A stretch of DNA of 52,164 nt from Shinella sp. CPCC 101442 (GCF_024704725.1 NZ_JALIQS010000018.1:1-52164), one strand, 5' to 3'; counted from the stretch's first letter, positions 25,778-34,906 are shown. The notes: generated from the letters alone by a model not told the origin. A program made the numbers and translations.

Positions 25778-26873
25778 GTGGATACGATTGCCCGTGTTCG
25801 CCGGGCCTTCCATGTGCAGGGCTGGTCAGTGAAGAAGGTCGTTCGGGAGCTGCACGTTTCCCGCAACACGGTGCGCAAGATACTGCGATCCGATGAGACT
25901 GACTTTCCTACGAGCGAGAACGCAAGCTATTGCCGAAGACCGGGGCTCGGAAGACCGAAATCGAGCGCTTTCTGGCCGCGAACGAAGGCAAGCCCTCTCG
26001 TGAACGGCTGACGGTGATCCGGATTTACGAAGAGCTTCGGGCGCTGGGTTGCGACGGCAGCTACGATGCGATCCGGCGCTACGCGAAGGGATGGTCGAAG
26101 GATCGAGGGGCCGTGACGACGACGGTGAAGGTGGTGCATGTCCGGCTCTGCCACAGCCGGATGATGTTCGCGCGAGCCTATATGCGCGAGAGCCAGGAGA
26201 TGGTGTTCGACGCCCACGACAAGGCCTTCGACTTCTTCCATGGCACCTGCACACGCGGCATCTACGACAACATGAAGACGGCGGTGTGAATAGCCCCTAG
26301 ATTTGTAGACGCCTTCTTTCCTAATTTTGAGGCAAGAAGAGCATCATGAGCAAATCGAATTTCAGCGAAGAGTTCACGCGATGAAGCTCGCCAGGACGTG
26401 TTCGATTACATCGAGATGTTCTATAATCCGAAACGCAAACACCTCAGAAACGGGATGCTGTCGCCCGTCGAGTTCGAAAAGCAGCAGAAAATCTGAGCCG
26501 AGGGTGCCTACGAAACTCGGGGCTATTCAGTGGAGCCGTCTTCATGGGCAAGGAACGGCCCTACAATCGTCGCTTCCTGCAGATGTACAGCAATTACCTC
26601 GCCCATCCCGTAGCCTGCACGCCAGCATCCGGCTGGGAGAAAGGACAGGTAGAGAACCAGGTCGGCCTCGTGCGAGAACGTTTCTTTACATCACGCCTCA
26701 GGGTCAAAAGCCTGGAGGAACTGAATGTCTGGCTGCTTGACAAGTGCATTGCCTATGCCAAGGCTCATAGCCATCCCGAACAGACGGGACAGACGATCTG
26801 GCAGATGTTCGAAGCCGAGCGTGGCAACCTCGTGCACTATGTGGGGCCGTTCGACGGCTTCCATTGCGTGCCA
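25778..26873 (+). pseudogene. istA: istA transposase remnant
   Basis: The frame starts VDTIARVRRAFHVQGWSVKK and continues through the HTH ELHVSRNTVRKILRSDET, then shifts frame near 25910 to TEIERFLAANEGKPSRERLT and GSYDAIRRYAKGWSKDRG. About 30 codons that normally hold the first catalytic aspartate (the FDWS region) are missing before TVKVVHVRLCHSRMMFARAY. A miniature IS splits it at KTAV. After the insert it resumes with GKERPYNRRFLQMYSNY and CTPASGWEKGQVENQVGLVR, then fuses to istB around FDGFHCVPVS, so its C-terminal part is lost. Confidence 0.8.
26287..26529 (+). mobile_element. 243-bp miniature IS3-derived element with 3-bp target duplication
   Basis: The ends are inverted repeats: TGAATAGCCCCTAGATTTG reads inward from 26287 and TGAATAGCCCCGAGTTTCG reads inward from 26529 on the other strand. 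GTG flanks it on both sides (26284-26286 and 26530-26532), a target duplication of the size IS3 elements make. Inside, an orfA start (MSKSNFSEEFTR, then TGA) is joined to an orfB end (RQDVFDYIEMFYNPKRKHLR to EFEKQQKI). This is an internal deletion derivative that probably moved in trans as a MITE-like unit into istA. Confidence 0.8.
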
Positions 26874-27487
26874 GTGTCTACGGGATACGCAGCGCCTACG
26901 ATGAGGTCAGGGGGACTGGCATCAAACGACAGCATGAACCGCCGCGCATCGTCGGCGACCTGCTGCAGTCGGAGATCGCCGAGAAGCGGGGACGCTCCAT
27001 TCGCCACCAACTCAGCATCGCTAAGCTGCCACTCACCAAGGGCATCGACGACTTCGACTTTGCCGACACGTCCGTCAGTGAATCCCTGGTGCAGGAATTG
27101 GCTACCGGCACCTTCGTCGCCGACCAATGCAACGTCGTTCTCGTCGGCGGCACGGGAACCGACTAGAGCCACCTGGCCATCGCGATTGCCCGCGCACTCA
27201 TCCGCAACGGCACGCGCGGCCGCTTCTTCAACGTCGTCGATCTGGTCAATCGGTTGGAAACAGAGACGCGCAACGGCAAGCAGGGCCGGACGGCGGATTA
27301 CCTTACACGCCTCGACTTCATCATCCTCGATGAAGTCGGCTATCTGCCGTTCGCGCAGGCCGGTGGTCAGCTCCTGTTCCACCTGATCAGCAGGCTCTAC
27401 GAGCACACTTCGATCATCGTCACCACGAACCTTGCATTCGGCGAATGGCCGTCGGTGTTCGGCGATGCGAAGATGACGACAGCTCTC
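26874..27487 (+). pseudogene. istB: istB ATPase remnant with stop in Walker A
   Basis: The protein can be followed from VYGIRSAYDEVRGTGIKRQH through LSIAKLPLTKGIDDFDFAD to VVLVGGTGTD. There a TAG (27164-27166) stands exactly where the Walker A lysine codon (GTGKTH) is expected. The frame continues [39 protein letters not shown] (Walker B) and [20 protein letters not shown], and is cut off after MTTALL. The helper ATPase cannot be made. Confidence 0.8.
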
Positions 27488-27675
27488 CTCCCCACGCAAC
27501 CCGTCCAGCACAATGCGGATTTTGTCCCCGGCCGAGTGATGTTGCGCGCCGAACGGCGGATTTCCTTGATGACCTGTTCGGTCGCTGGTTTCTGCGGCCC
27601 GGCTTTCTGTCTCATCTTCGCTTCCCTACGATGAACCAGAAATCCTCTCCTCTCAGTTACACCCGATCTGTCTCA
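27488..27675 (-). pseudogene. IS3-family orfA fragment with its terminus
   Basis: On the minus strand, ATG at 27615 begins [20 protein letters not shown], then a frameshift leads to [11 protein letters not shown]. This is the N-terminus of an IS3-group orfA. Upstream of it (27616-27675) is a leader ending in TGAGACAGATCGGGTGTAA, which resembles the element's terminal repeat. The rest of the element is missing, replaced by the istB remnant. Confidence 0.65.
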
Positions 27676-27773
27676 ATGGCGCTGATCCGGGACACGGAAG
27701 GTGATGGTGTGGTCGGCCAGCACATGGTTCCATGTCGCCGGACAAATGATCCGTGCGCCAACGCCGAACGACG

Positions 27774-28811
27774 TCAGACCGCCTTGCTGCGTACCAGCAA
27801 CCACAGCAAATAGAACCCGCCCAGAAGGCCGGTGGTCAGCCCGATGGGCATGTGGACATTGATAGGCAGGTGCTGGCTGGTGAGGTCAGCCGCAAGAAGT
27901 AGCGCCATGCCCATCATCGCGCCGGAGATGACGGGAACCTCCGGTGATGCGCTCAGCCGCCGCGCAAGCTGCGGAGCAGCGAGCGCGACGAAGGCGATGG
28001 GGCCGGCAGCGGCGGTGGCGATCGACGTCAGCCCGACAGCCGCCATGATCATCACGAGCCGCGTCCGTTCGGCATCGACGCCAAGCTGGCGGGCGGCATC
28101 GTCGCCCATTTCGAGCAGATTCAGGCGGCGCGCGTGGGCGATGGCGACCGGCAGGACGACCGCAAAGCCGATGGCGGCGGGCACGACATGCAACCAGACG
28201 CGCGTGTTCAGTGACCCAGCAAGCCACAGCTGGGCAGACGCCGCCTGATCGAGATCGCCGCTCACCAGCAGGATCGTGTTGACGCCGGAAAGCGTGGCGC
28301 CGACGCCGATGCCGACCAGAACAAGCCGGTATCCGCCCGTGGAGCGGCCCTTCCGGGCAAGCAGGAAGACGGCGACCGCCGTCAGCACGCCGGAAAGCAC
28401 GGCCGCTACCGATGTCTCGAGCGGCCCGGCATCTAGCAGCATGATCTGCACGATAGCGCCGGTCGCCGCCCCCGTCGTGAAACCGATCACATCCGGGGAG
28501 CCGAGCGCATTGCGCGAAATGGACTGGAAGATCGACCCCGCCATGCCGAGCGCGCCGCCGACGAGAATGGCCGTCAGCAGCCGCGGAAGCCGGATGCGCA
28601 GGATGACGCGCTCGGCCTTCGCATTCTCGCCCTGCCCGGTAAGCGCCGCCAGCACTTCGCTTGCGCTGAAGGACAAGGTGCCTGTGCCGAGCAGCAGGAT
28701 GGCGAAAACCGCAACGATCAGCGCTAGCACGCAGCAGAGCACGACGACCCTTGATCGCCAGCGAAACGACAGCGGGCCGAAACGGCAGACGGATACGGGC
28801 GCGTTTGTCAT
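27774..28811 (-). CDS. FecCD-type ferric-chelate ABC permease 2
   Basis: This 345-residue, very hydrophobic protein is of the FecCD/BtuC family, with about ten membrane helices and the family's LPRLLTAILVGGALGMAGSIFQ and NALGSPDVIGFTTGAATGA segments. It would form the cytoplasmic-membrane channel with the permease encoded just upstream; the two genes overlap by four bases (28808-28811). It is the last gene of the minus-strand iron operon. Its stop lies about 100 bp from the IS3 fragment, so IS activity has reached but not cut the operon. An arginine/lysine-rich N-terminus precedes the first helix. Confidence 0.9.
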   Translation of the reverse strand: MTNAPVSVCRFGPLSFRWRSRVVVLCCVLALIVAVFAILLLGTGTLSFSASEVLAALTGQGENAKAERVILRIRLPRLLTAILVGGALGMAGSIFQSISRNALGSPDVIGFTTGAATGAIVQIMLLDAGPLETSVAAVLSGVLTAVAVFLLARKGRSTGGYRLVLVGIGVGATLSGVNTILLVSGDLDQAASAQLWLAGSLNTRVWLHVVPAAIGFAVVLPVAIAHARRLNLLEMGDDAARQLGVDAERTRLVMIMAAVGLTSIATAAAGPIAFVALAAPQLARRLSASPEVPVISGAMMGMALLLAADLTSQHLPINVHMPIGLTTGLLGGFYLLWLLVRSKAV

Positions 28812-29848
28812 AGCTGCTTCAGTCGGAATTTTCGGACGATGAGGATGAAAAACGGACCGCCGATCAATGCGGTGACGATGCCGGCAGCGATTTCCTCCGG
28901 TGCGGCGATCACCCGGCCGAGACTGTCTGCGCCGAGCAGGAGAATGGCGGCGAAGAGAGCGGAATAGGCAAGTATCCAGCGATAATCCGGCCCGGTGACG
29001 GTGCGGGCAAGATGCGGGGCCACCAACCCGACGAAGCCGATGGGGCCGGCAGCGGCCGTCGCCGCACCGGAAAGCAGCATCACCGCGAGGCAGGCCAAAA
29101 CCAGTGTAAGGCGTGTGTTGAGGCCGAGCGCCTTGCCGAGATCATCTCCGAGGGCAATCGCATTGAGGTTTCCGGCAATCGAGACGGCTGCTCCAACCCC
29201 GAAGAGTGTTGCGATGGCGAGGATGCCGGCAATGTCGAAGCCGCGCCCGGCGACGGACCCCGCCGCCCAGTTGCGGAAATTGTCGAGCACCGCGAGGGGC
29301 GCATTGATCAGAACGATGCCCGTAACCGCGCCCAGCATGACCGACAGTCCGGCACCGGCAAGCACCAGCCTCACCGGGTTCGTCCCGGTTTCGTGCGCTC
29401 GTCCCAGCAAGAAGACGGCGGCGCCCGCCATGCCCGCGCCGGCGATACCGAACCAGACGTAGCCTGCCATCGTCGTTGCTCCGAAAACCGAAGCACCGAG
29501 CACAACCGCAACGGCGGCGCCGGCATTGACACCGAGCAGACCGGGTTCGGCCAGTGGATTGCGGGTGACCGCCTGCATTACCGCACCAGCGAGACCTAGC
29601 GCGAGACCTGCAAGAAGCGCAACGGCGGTTCTTGGAAGACGCAGGCTCCAGACGATCAAATGCCGGTCGTCGCGCGTATCATGGACGAAGACTGCATCGA
29701 GAACGACATGAAGGGGAATGGGCCGCGATCCGAAGGCAAGGCTGGCAAGGCAGAGCAACACGAGCACCGCAAGGCCGGCGAGGAGCCCTGCGAGCCGCCG
29801 CCTGCGGCGCAAGGCGCCCACCGCCCTGCCCGAAATCGCCGTGGTCAT
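28808..29848 (-). CDS. FecCD-type ferric-chelate ABC permease 1
   Basis: This is a 346-residue FepD-like permease. The LRLPRTAVALLAGLALGLAGAV segment and NPLAEPGLLGVNAGAAVAVV are typical, and about ten helices are visible. It pairs with the second permease as a heterodimer, the common arrangement for catecholate, hydroxamate and citrate uptake systems. It overlaps the binding-protein gene upstream and the second permease gene downstream by four bases each, indicating a tightly coupled operon. Confidence 0.9.
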   Translation of the reverse strand: MTTAISGRAVGALRRRRRLAGLLAGLAVLVLLCLASLAFGSRPIPLHVVLDAVFVHDTRDDRHLIVWSLRLPRTAVALLAGLALGLAGAVMQAVTRNPLAEPGLLGVNAGAAVAVVLGASVFGATTMAGYVWFGIAGAGMAGAAVFLLGRAHETGTNPVRLVLAGAGLSVMLGAVTGIVLINAPLAVLDNFRNWAAGSVAGRGFDIAGILAIATLFGVGAAVSIAGNLNAIALGDDLGKALGLNTRLTLVLACLAVMLLSGAATAAAGPIGFVGLVAPHLARTVTGPDYRWILAYSALFAAILLLGADSLGRVIAAPEEIAAGIVTALIGGPFFILIVRKFRLKQL

Positions 29849-30810
29849 TGCGTTTTCAGGGATAGGGCCACGGTGTCGATCATCTGCAGGCCGGAATAAT
29901 AGTCGATGCGGAAGGACGTGGGTCCTAGCGGATAGACCCGCTTGCCGACGACGGCAGGAAGATTGGCGAGAACAGGATCGGCAAGAAAGGCCGCGACGTC
30001 CTCCTGCGTTGCCCGAAGCAGAAAGACGCTGTCGCCGGCGATCGCCGCCGGCAGGTTCTCCTGCGAAATGAACTCGAAATCGGAAGCACGGGTGACCTGG
30101 CCGCGAAGGCTCTCGGGTAGGCCGACCAGCGTCATGCCAAGTGCTGCGAGAAGCTGGGCCTGCGGGCTCGTGGGCTTGCTGACGGAATAGCTGCCGCCGA
30201 CATTGTAGCCGACGATACTGGCGGTGCCCGCTACGGGCGGCAGCGCGGCGGCAACCTCCGTCGCATAGGCATCGAAACGGCGGATCGCATCGGCCGCCTG
30301 CTCCTCGAGACCGGTGGCCTTGCCGAGCTCCAGCGCGATGTCCTGCCAGCTCTGGTTGGAATAGTTGACCACGATCGCCGGGATGCCCTGCGCCTGAAGC
30401 TCGGCATAGTGCGCCACGACGCTGTCGGCGCCCGTCGCCGAAACGATCAGCAGGTCCGGTTCCGCACCGATCACGGCTTCGATGTCGAATTCAAGTTTGC
30501 CATAGAGCATCTCGACACCGCGCTCGTCAGCAACCGCCGCCCATTGCGAGAAGAAGCCCTTGTCATCCGTCAGCGCGCTCGGCGTTGTCGCGGCGGTCGC
30601 GACGACCGGCGCGCCGATGGCGAGAAGGATGCCGGTGAGGCTTGGCGCCGTCGAGACGACCCTTTTCGGCCGCGCCGGCAGGGTCAGTTCGCCGGTGTCA
30701 TGGCGCACGGTGCGCGGCCACGCATCCTCGGCGCGCGTGGTGCGGAGCGGCAGGAGCGCGGTAGCAGCAAGGCCGAGAGTAGAGGTGAGGAATGTGCGGC
30801 GAAGCGTCAT
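29845..30810 (-). CDS. Ferric-chelate periplasmic binding protein (Tat-exported)
   Basis: This 321-residue class III binding protein is FecB/FepB-like. The start at 30810 gives MTLRRTFLTSTLGLAATALL, a twin-arginine signal (RRTFL); the open frame goes on upstream with no signal-like sequence. Mature features include TLPARPKRVVSTAPSLTGIL, the long backbone helix after AVIGAEPDLLIVSATG, and NLPAVVGKRVYPLG near the end. Tat export suggests it folds, possibly with a cofactor, before crossing the membrane. It lies 28 bp downstream of the ferric-reductase gene and overlaps the permease start. Confidence 0.88.
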   Translation of the reverse strand: MTLRRTFLTSTLGLAATALLPLRTTRAEDAWPRTVRHDTGELTLPARPKRVVSTAPSLTGILLAIGAPVVATAATTPSALTDDKGFFSQWAAVADERGVEMLYGKLEFDIEAVIGAEPDLLIVSATGADSVVAHYAELQAQGIPAIVVNYSNQSWQDIALELGKATGLEEQAADAIRRFDAYATEVAAALPPVAGTASIVGYNVGGSYSVSKPTSPQAQLLAALGMTLVGLPESLRGQVTRASDFEFISQENLPAAIAGDSVFLLRATQEDVAAFLADPVLANLPAVVGKRVYPLGPTSFRIDYYSGLQMIDTVALSLKTQ

Positions 30811-30838
30811 GGTCGTGTCTGCCGTAGCTGCAAGGGGT

Positions 30839-31705
30839 TCAGGCGAGAATGTCGAGATCTTCCGTCTGGGCAAGCCCGCCACCCCCGGCACGCACCGCCT
30901 CGTATTGCTGGAGGCGCATCCGGTCGATCTCGGAGCTGCTCATGCCCTTTCGCCAATAACCGAAGACGCGCACGCGGTCCTTCGGTAGGCCGCGCTCCTC
31001 GGTGAAATAGGCTCGGATGGTGCGGATATCCTGCCGCTCCCCCGCCGCCCAGATCATGCAGCCCTTCGGGTCCGGCAGCGCGCGGGCGGCCGCGACCAAC
31101 TTCCCGGTCGTGCCGGCCCCCTCGTTCGGGCCACGCAGCAGAAGATGCCGCTCGACACCCTCGACCTCCGGCAGCTCATCGAAGGCGGCGCGGTCGGCGG
31201 TTTCGACGTAAAGGACACCATGGCTTCCCTTCTGCCAGGTGCTGAGGATCGCATGGATGGCTGGAATGGCGGTTTCGTCGGCGAAAAGCGCAATGCCACC
31301 CTCGGCGGCGTGGTCCGGCAGGAAATGCGGCCGGGGGCCGACGAGATGGATGGTGCTGCCGATTGCGGCGCGCTCCAGCCAGCGCATGGCCGGGCTGTCA
31401 TCGGCATGGACCACGAAGTCGATGTCGATAAGGCTGCGGTTTTCGTCGAAGGAGCGGATCGTATAGACGCGCGATACCGGCCGCTGGTCTTCCGGGGTCT
31501 CGACCTCGAGACGCACCGCAAGATTGGGCCTGCGCCACGCAGCAGGATCGGTCGGGGCGATGCGGCCGGTTACGCGGACGACCGAAGGGACGGGCCGCGT
31601 CAGGGCGACGACTTCCATCGCCAATCGCTCCATGCTGCCCATATGATCTTCCTGCGAAAGCAGATTGTTTCGGTCTTCAACGCTTTCATTACGCGGTGCG
31701 GCCAT
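30839..31705 (-). CDS. Siderophore-interacting protein (FAD ferric reductase)
   Basis: This 288-residue protein of the SIP/ViuB family reduces iron in imported ferric chelates in the cytosol using NAD(P)H and FAD. It shows RVTGRIAPTDPAAWRRPNLA, the flavin-binding RVYTIRSFDENR (RxYTxR) and DFVVHADDSPAMRWLERA motifs, then GPRPHFLPDHAAEG and a C-terminal GYWRKGMSSSEIDRMR. The start at 31705 has AGGAGG ten bases upstream; a frame-consistent start seven codons earlier is possible. It is the first gene of the minus-strand iron operon, with an iron box about 85 bp upstream. Confidence 0.9.
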   Translation of the reverse strand: MAAPRNESVEDRNNLLSQEDHMGSMERLAMEVVALTRPVPSVVRVTGRIAPTDPAAWRRPNLAVRLEVETPEDQRPVSRVYTIRSFDENRSLIDIDFVVHADDSPAMRWLERAAIGSTIHLVGPRPHFLPDHAAEGGIALFADETAIPAIHAILSTWQKGSHGVLYVETADRAAFDELPEVEGVERHLLLRGPNEGAGTTGKLVAAARALPDPKGCMIWAAGERQDIRTIRAYFTEERGLPKDRVRVFGYWRKGMSSSEIDRMRLQQYEAVRAGGGGLAQTEDLDILA

Positions 31706-31788
31706 GGCGCTCTCGCCTCCTGTCATCCCTCATGCCAGCCACTGTCCGGGTCAAAAACGGTTGCATAAAGCAGCTACGCGGCGCTAAA

Positions 31789-31806
31789 ACATGAGCATTA
31801 AAGTCA
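31789..31806. promoter_or_regulatory. RirA-type iron box (TGA-N9-TCA), site 1
   Basis: AACATGA-GCATTAAAG-TCA contains TGA (31792-31794), nine bases, and TCA (31804-31806), the IRO-box pattern reported for RirA in rhizobia. It sits in the 178-bp gap between the divergent ferric reductase and FepC-type genes. The same box, with nearly the same spacer (GTATTTCAG on the opposite strand), occurs before the TonB receptor at 34956-34978. The match at two independent sites makes chance unlikely. Confidence 0.65.
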
Positions 31807-31821
31807 GATTTGTTTGTCCAT

Positions 31822-31843
31822 ATTGCAGAATGCATTCTGCAAT
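31822..31843. promoter_or_regulatory. Perfect 22-bp palindrome, probable IclR operator
   Basis: The arm ATTGCAGAATG (31822-31832) is followed directly by its exact reverse complement (31833-31843). The half-site ATTGCAGAAT closely resembles ATTGCGGAAC (34926-34935) and AATGCGGAAA (34907-34916) in the promoter region shared by the IclR gene and the TonB receptor. Assignment to the IclR protein encoded at 34006-34797 is inferred from this shared motif. Confidence 0.65.
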
Positions 31844-31883
31844 GCAATACGGATTGCCGCCACCGCTTGCTAGAAGAACTGCC

Positions 31884-32711
31884 ATGACCCACCGCCTTCA
31901 TGCCCGCTCCGTGACGCTGCGTTACGACGAGCGAACCATATCGAGCGACCTGACGATCGCCATACCGGACGGCTCCTTCACCGTTATCGTCGGGCCGAAT
32001 GCCTGCGGAAAATCCACCTTGCTTCGAGCGATGGCGCGCCTGCTCACTCCGGCAACCGGTCAGGTGATCCTCGACGGCAGGAGCATCGGTGACTTCCCGA
32101 CACGGGAAATCGCGCGCCGGCTCGGCCTGCTGCCGCAGAGCGCAACAGCGCCGTCCGGCATCACTGTCGCCGATCTCGTCGGGCGCGGGCGCTATCCGCA
32201 TCAGTCGTTCTTCCGGCAATGGTCGAAGGCCGACGAGACGGCCGTGGCAGCGGCGATGCAGGCAACCCGCGTCACCGATCTTGCCGAACGGCTGGTCGAC
32301 GAACTTTCCGGCGGCCAGCGCCAGCGTGTCTGGGTCGCCATGGTGCTGGCGCAGGAAACACCGATCCTGCTGCTCGACGAGCCCACCACCTTCCTCGACA
32401 TCGCCCACCAGATCGAACTGCTGGAACTCCTGGCCGACCTCAATGCCGAGGGGCGAACCGTTGTAGCCGTGCTGCACGACCTTAATCATGCCTGCCGCTA
32501 CGCCTCCCATCTCGTCGCCATGCGCGACGGCGCGATCCTTGCCGAAGGCCGCCCTGAGGACGTGGTGACGGAAAAGCTGGTCGAGGCGGTGTTTGGCCTG
32601 CGCTGCACCGTCATCGATGATCCGGTTTCGCACACCCCGCTCATCGTGCCGCTCGGACGCCATCGCCCGGCACGCCCTCGGCAGGAGCCGAAGAGGGTTT
32701 CAGCGCCATGA
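31884..32711 (+). CDS. FepC/FecE-type ferric-chelate ABC ATPase
   Basis: This is a 275-residue ATPase that serves the two FecCD permeases. It contains Walker A GPNACGKSTLLRAM, LGLLPQSATAPSGITVADLV with the Q-loop, the signature LSGGQRQRVWVAMVLAQ, Walker B ILLLDEPTTFLD and the H-loop VVAVLHDLNHACRY. The start at 31884 follows GAAGAAC; the longer open frame upstream covers the palindromic operator and is not likely to be coding. It is the first gene of the plus-strand pair and overlaps the monooxygenase start by four bases, tying transport to chelator oxidation. Confidence 0.92.
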   Translation: MTHRLHARSVTLRYDERTISSDLTIAIPDGSFTVIVGPNACGKSTLLRAMARLLTPATGQVILDGRSIGDFPTREIARRLGLLPQSATAPSGITVADLVGRGRYPHQSFFRQWSKADETAVAAAMQATRVTDLAERLVDELSGGQRQRVWVAMVLAQETPILLLDEPTTFLDIAHQIELLELLADLNAEGRTVVAVLHDLNHACRYASHLVAMRDGAILAEGRPEDVVTEKLVEAVFGLRCTVIDDPVSHTPLIVPLGRHRPARPRQEPKRVSAP

Positions 32712-33991
32712 CGGACAGGCAACTCCATATCGGATTGTGCCTTACCGAAACATGGCTGCAGGGCCGTGAGCCGGAGGACGCCGAGCTTGCCGAACAGCGG
32801 CAGGACCCGCCCGGCTTCTACATCAAGCTGGCGCAGGCGGCCGAGCGGGCCAAGCTCGACTTCGTCTTCAAGCCGGACGTGCTGGTCATGCGGCGCGGCA
32901 AATCGGGCACGTCGCCGTCTTTCGTCGGACTGGACCTGACGGTGCTGCTCGCCGCGATTTCCACCGCTACCCGGCGCATCGGCCTGGTCACGACCGCGTC
33001 GACGACTTTCAACCCGCCCTATGTCGTAGCTCGCCAGCTCCAGTCGCTGCACTGGATCAGCAACGGACGAGCGGCATGGAACATCGTCACCTCGATCGAC
33101 GGCGCGGAGAATTTCGGCGATGCGCCGATGCCGCCGCCGCAGGAGCGCTACCGCAAGGCCGCCGAGTTCACCGAACTTGTCCGCGACCTTTGGCAAAGCT
33201 ATCCCCTTGCTGCGCTGGAGGGTGAGGCCGAGGCAACGGCGCTCGACCATCGTGGCGAATTCTTCAGCGTCATGGGACCGCTGAACGTGCCCGGCCATGC
33301 GAGCGGCCCGCCGCCGCTGTTCCAGGCCGGGGCCTCGGAGATCGGGCGGGACTTTGCGGCTTCGGTGGCGGACGCAACCTTTGCCTCGACCCCTGACATG
33401 GCCGCGGCCCTGGACCTGCGCAACGACCTGCGGGCGCGGGCGCTGAAACATGGACGGACGGATGCGCCCCGGGTTCTGCCGGGCCTTTATTTCTTCCTCG
33501 CTGAAACGCGAGAGGAAGCGTGGGCGATGCACCGACGTGCGCATGCGCACCTGACGCCCGCACAGCGCCTCGACGCCGTGAAGACGATTCTCGGCCTCGA
33601 TCTCTCGCATTTGTCACCCGGCGCACGCGTGACCGCCGACCTACTGCCATCAGACGACCAGCCGGTGCGCAGCCGTACCCATGCCGACCTGTTGCGCCGC
33701 TATATCGAGAAGAACGAGCCCTTTGTGGAGGACCTGCTGGCGCGACCGGAAGTGGTCGGCTCGGCGCATTGGGTTTCCGTCGGGACTGTCGAGGACGTCG
33801 CTGACGACATTACGGAATGGTTCGCCGCCGGCGCGATCGATGGCTTCATCGCGCTGCCGGGCGGCTCGCGGGAATCGCTGCGCCTGTTCCTCGAAGGCCT
33901 CGTGCCGCTTCTGGTACAGCGGGGCGTCTTCCGCAGGGAATATGACGGCGAGACCCTACGCGCGCATTTGCGCATCCGCTCGAAGACATGA
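32708..33991 (+). CDS. NtaA/SnaA/SoxA-family flavin-dependent monooxygenase
   Basis: This 427-residue luciferase-like TIM-barrel monooxygenase belongs to the group of nitrilotriacetate/EDTA monooxygenase component A. These enzymes use reduced FMN from a separate reductase to cleave C-N or C-S bonds. Clear features are FYIKLAQAAERAKLDFVFKP, LAAISTATRRIGLVTTASTT, PYVVARQLQSLHWISNGRAAWN, NIVTS and PPLFQAGASEIGRDFAASVAD. Its start overlaps the FepC-type stop (ATGA), so it is made with the importer. No flavin reductase of the NtaB type is in the module. I infer that it attacks the organic chelator after iron removal. Confidence 0.88.
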   Translation: MTDRQLHIGLCLTETWLQGREPEDAELAEQRQDPPGFYIKLAQAAERAKLDFVFKPDVLVMRRGKSGTSPSFVGLDLTVLLAAISTATRRIGLVTTASTTFNPPYVVARQLQSLHWISNGRAAWNIVTSIDGAENFGDAPMPPPQERYRKAAEFTELVRDLWQSYPLAALEGEAEATALDHRGEFFSVMGPLNVPGHASGPPPLFQAGASEIGRDFAASVADATFASTPDMAAALDLRNDLRARALKHGRTDAPRVLPGLYFFLAETREEAWAMHRRAHAHLTPAQRLDAVKTILGLDLSHLSPGARVTADLLPSDDQPVRSRTHADLLRRYIEKNEPFVEDLLARPEVVGSAHWVSVGTVEDVADDITEWFAAGAIDGFIALPGGSRESLRLFLEGLVPLLVQRGVFRREYDGETLRAHLRIRSKT

Positions 33992-34005
33992 AAGGGGGGG
34001 GCGGT

Positions 34006-34797
34006 TCACGCCCCTCCCGATTCCACTGTCACCTGCCGGGCAGCCTCGACGAGTGCGGCGCCGTGTCCTTCGCTTTCGGCCGTCTCGACGAAAGAGACGG
34101 TCGTGACCACGCAACAGATCTCCCCATAGACGTCGAAGACGGGGGCCGCCTTGCCGGTCAGCGCGGAAAACAGCCGCTCATTGAGTTCAGCACCACCGGC
34201 GCGGCGGATGGTCTCCAGCACGCCCGGCACCGGGGGACGGCCACGAAAGGCATCCGGCTGCAACCGCCGCACGGCCTCTATGCGTTCCGGCGGCATAAAA
34301 GCCTGAAACACCAGCCCGCAGGCGGTGTTGTCGAGCGGCAGCACATCGCCCAGCGTCACGGTGCTGATCGCGAAGCGCGCGCTGCGATACCATTGCACGA
34401 TGGTCGGTCCCCGGTCGGTCCAGATCGCGACGCCGCAGCTTGCCGCCACCCGCGAGGCCATGGCTTTCATATGCCGACCCGCGACCGCCACGGGATCGAT
34501 ACGCTTCAGCGCGCTGATGCCAATGTTGAGCGCCGTCGGTCCGAGATCATAACAGCCAGTGACCTGGTCCTGCGCCACCAGCCCCTCGCGCACCAGGCTT
34601 TGCATGTAGCGATGCGCGGTGGATCGGCCCGTCCCGGCGCGGCGCGCAAGTTCGACCAGCGGCAACTCCCCATCGGAGGCGGCAAGAATCGTAAGAAACC
34701 GCGAGGCGATGGAAACAGACTGAATGATGCCGGCCCGCTTCTCGCCGGCGGCATCCGACAGTTCATCCGCACTTTCTTCGAATTCGGTCAACGACAT
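34006..34797 (-). CDS. IclR-family transcriptional regulator
   Basis: This encodes a regulator of about 263 residues. The N-terminal winged helix is in IASRFLTILAASDGELPLVE and LARRAGTGRSTAHRYMQSLV. The C-terminal GAF-like effector domain includes CGVAIWTDRGPTIVQWYRSA and DNTACGLVFQAFMPP. ATG 34797 lies directly against a GGGAGG, too close for good initiation; TTG 34791 has ideal spacing, and a GTG start at 34878 is also open. It converges with the monooxygenase gene and diverges from the TonB receptor gene. IclR proteins usually sense small organic acids or aromatics, so the chelator or its breakdown product is the likely ligand. Confidence 0.85.
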   Translation of the reverse strand: MSLTEFEESADELSDAAGEKRAGIIQSVSIASRFLTILAASDGELPLVELARRAGTGRSTAHRYMQSLVREGLVAQDQVTGCYDLGPTALNIGISALKRIDPVAVAGRHMKAMASRVAASCGVAIWTDRGPTIVQWYRSARFAISTVTLGDVLPLDNTACGLVFQAFMPPERIEAVRRLQPDAFRGRPPVPGVLETIRRAGGAELNERLFSALTGKAAPVFDVYGEICCVVTTVSFVETAESEGHGAALVEAARQVTVESGGA

Positions 34798-34906
34798 CCT
34801 CCCTATCAACAAGATGCGGCGCGTTCGCCTCGACGCGGTGTCGATTGGCAAGCGTTTGCACTGTTGCGGATATGCCACGGCTTGTGCCAGACGGCAATCT
34901 GTTCAA

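Larger units (their letters stand above)
25695..27487 (+). mobile_element. Degraded IS21-family element
   Basis: This begins near TGACTGGCGTCCAGTTTTG, resembling the ends of rhizobial IS21 elements, and carries remnants of istA and istB in the normal order. It has lost parts of both genes, is interrupted by a 243-bp miniature element at 26287-26529, and is cut off at its right end by an IS3 orfA fragment at about 27488. It is immobile unless helped by another copy. Confidence 0.75.

Noticed and set aside
25627..25896. Open frame at the IS6/IS21 junction
   Set aside because: It joins pieces of two mobile elements in changing frames and is explained by the IS6 fragment and the istA start.
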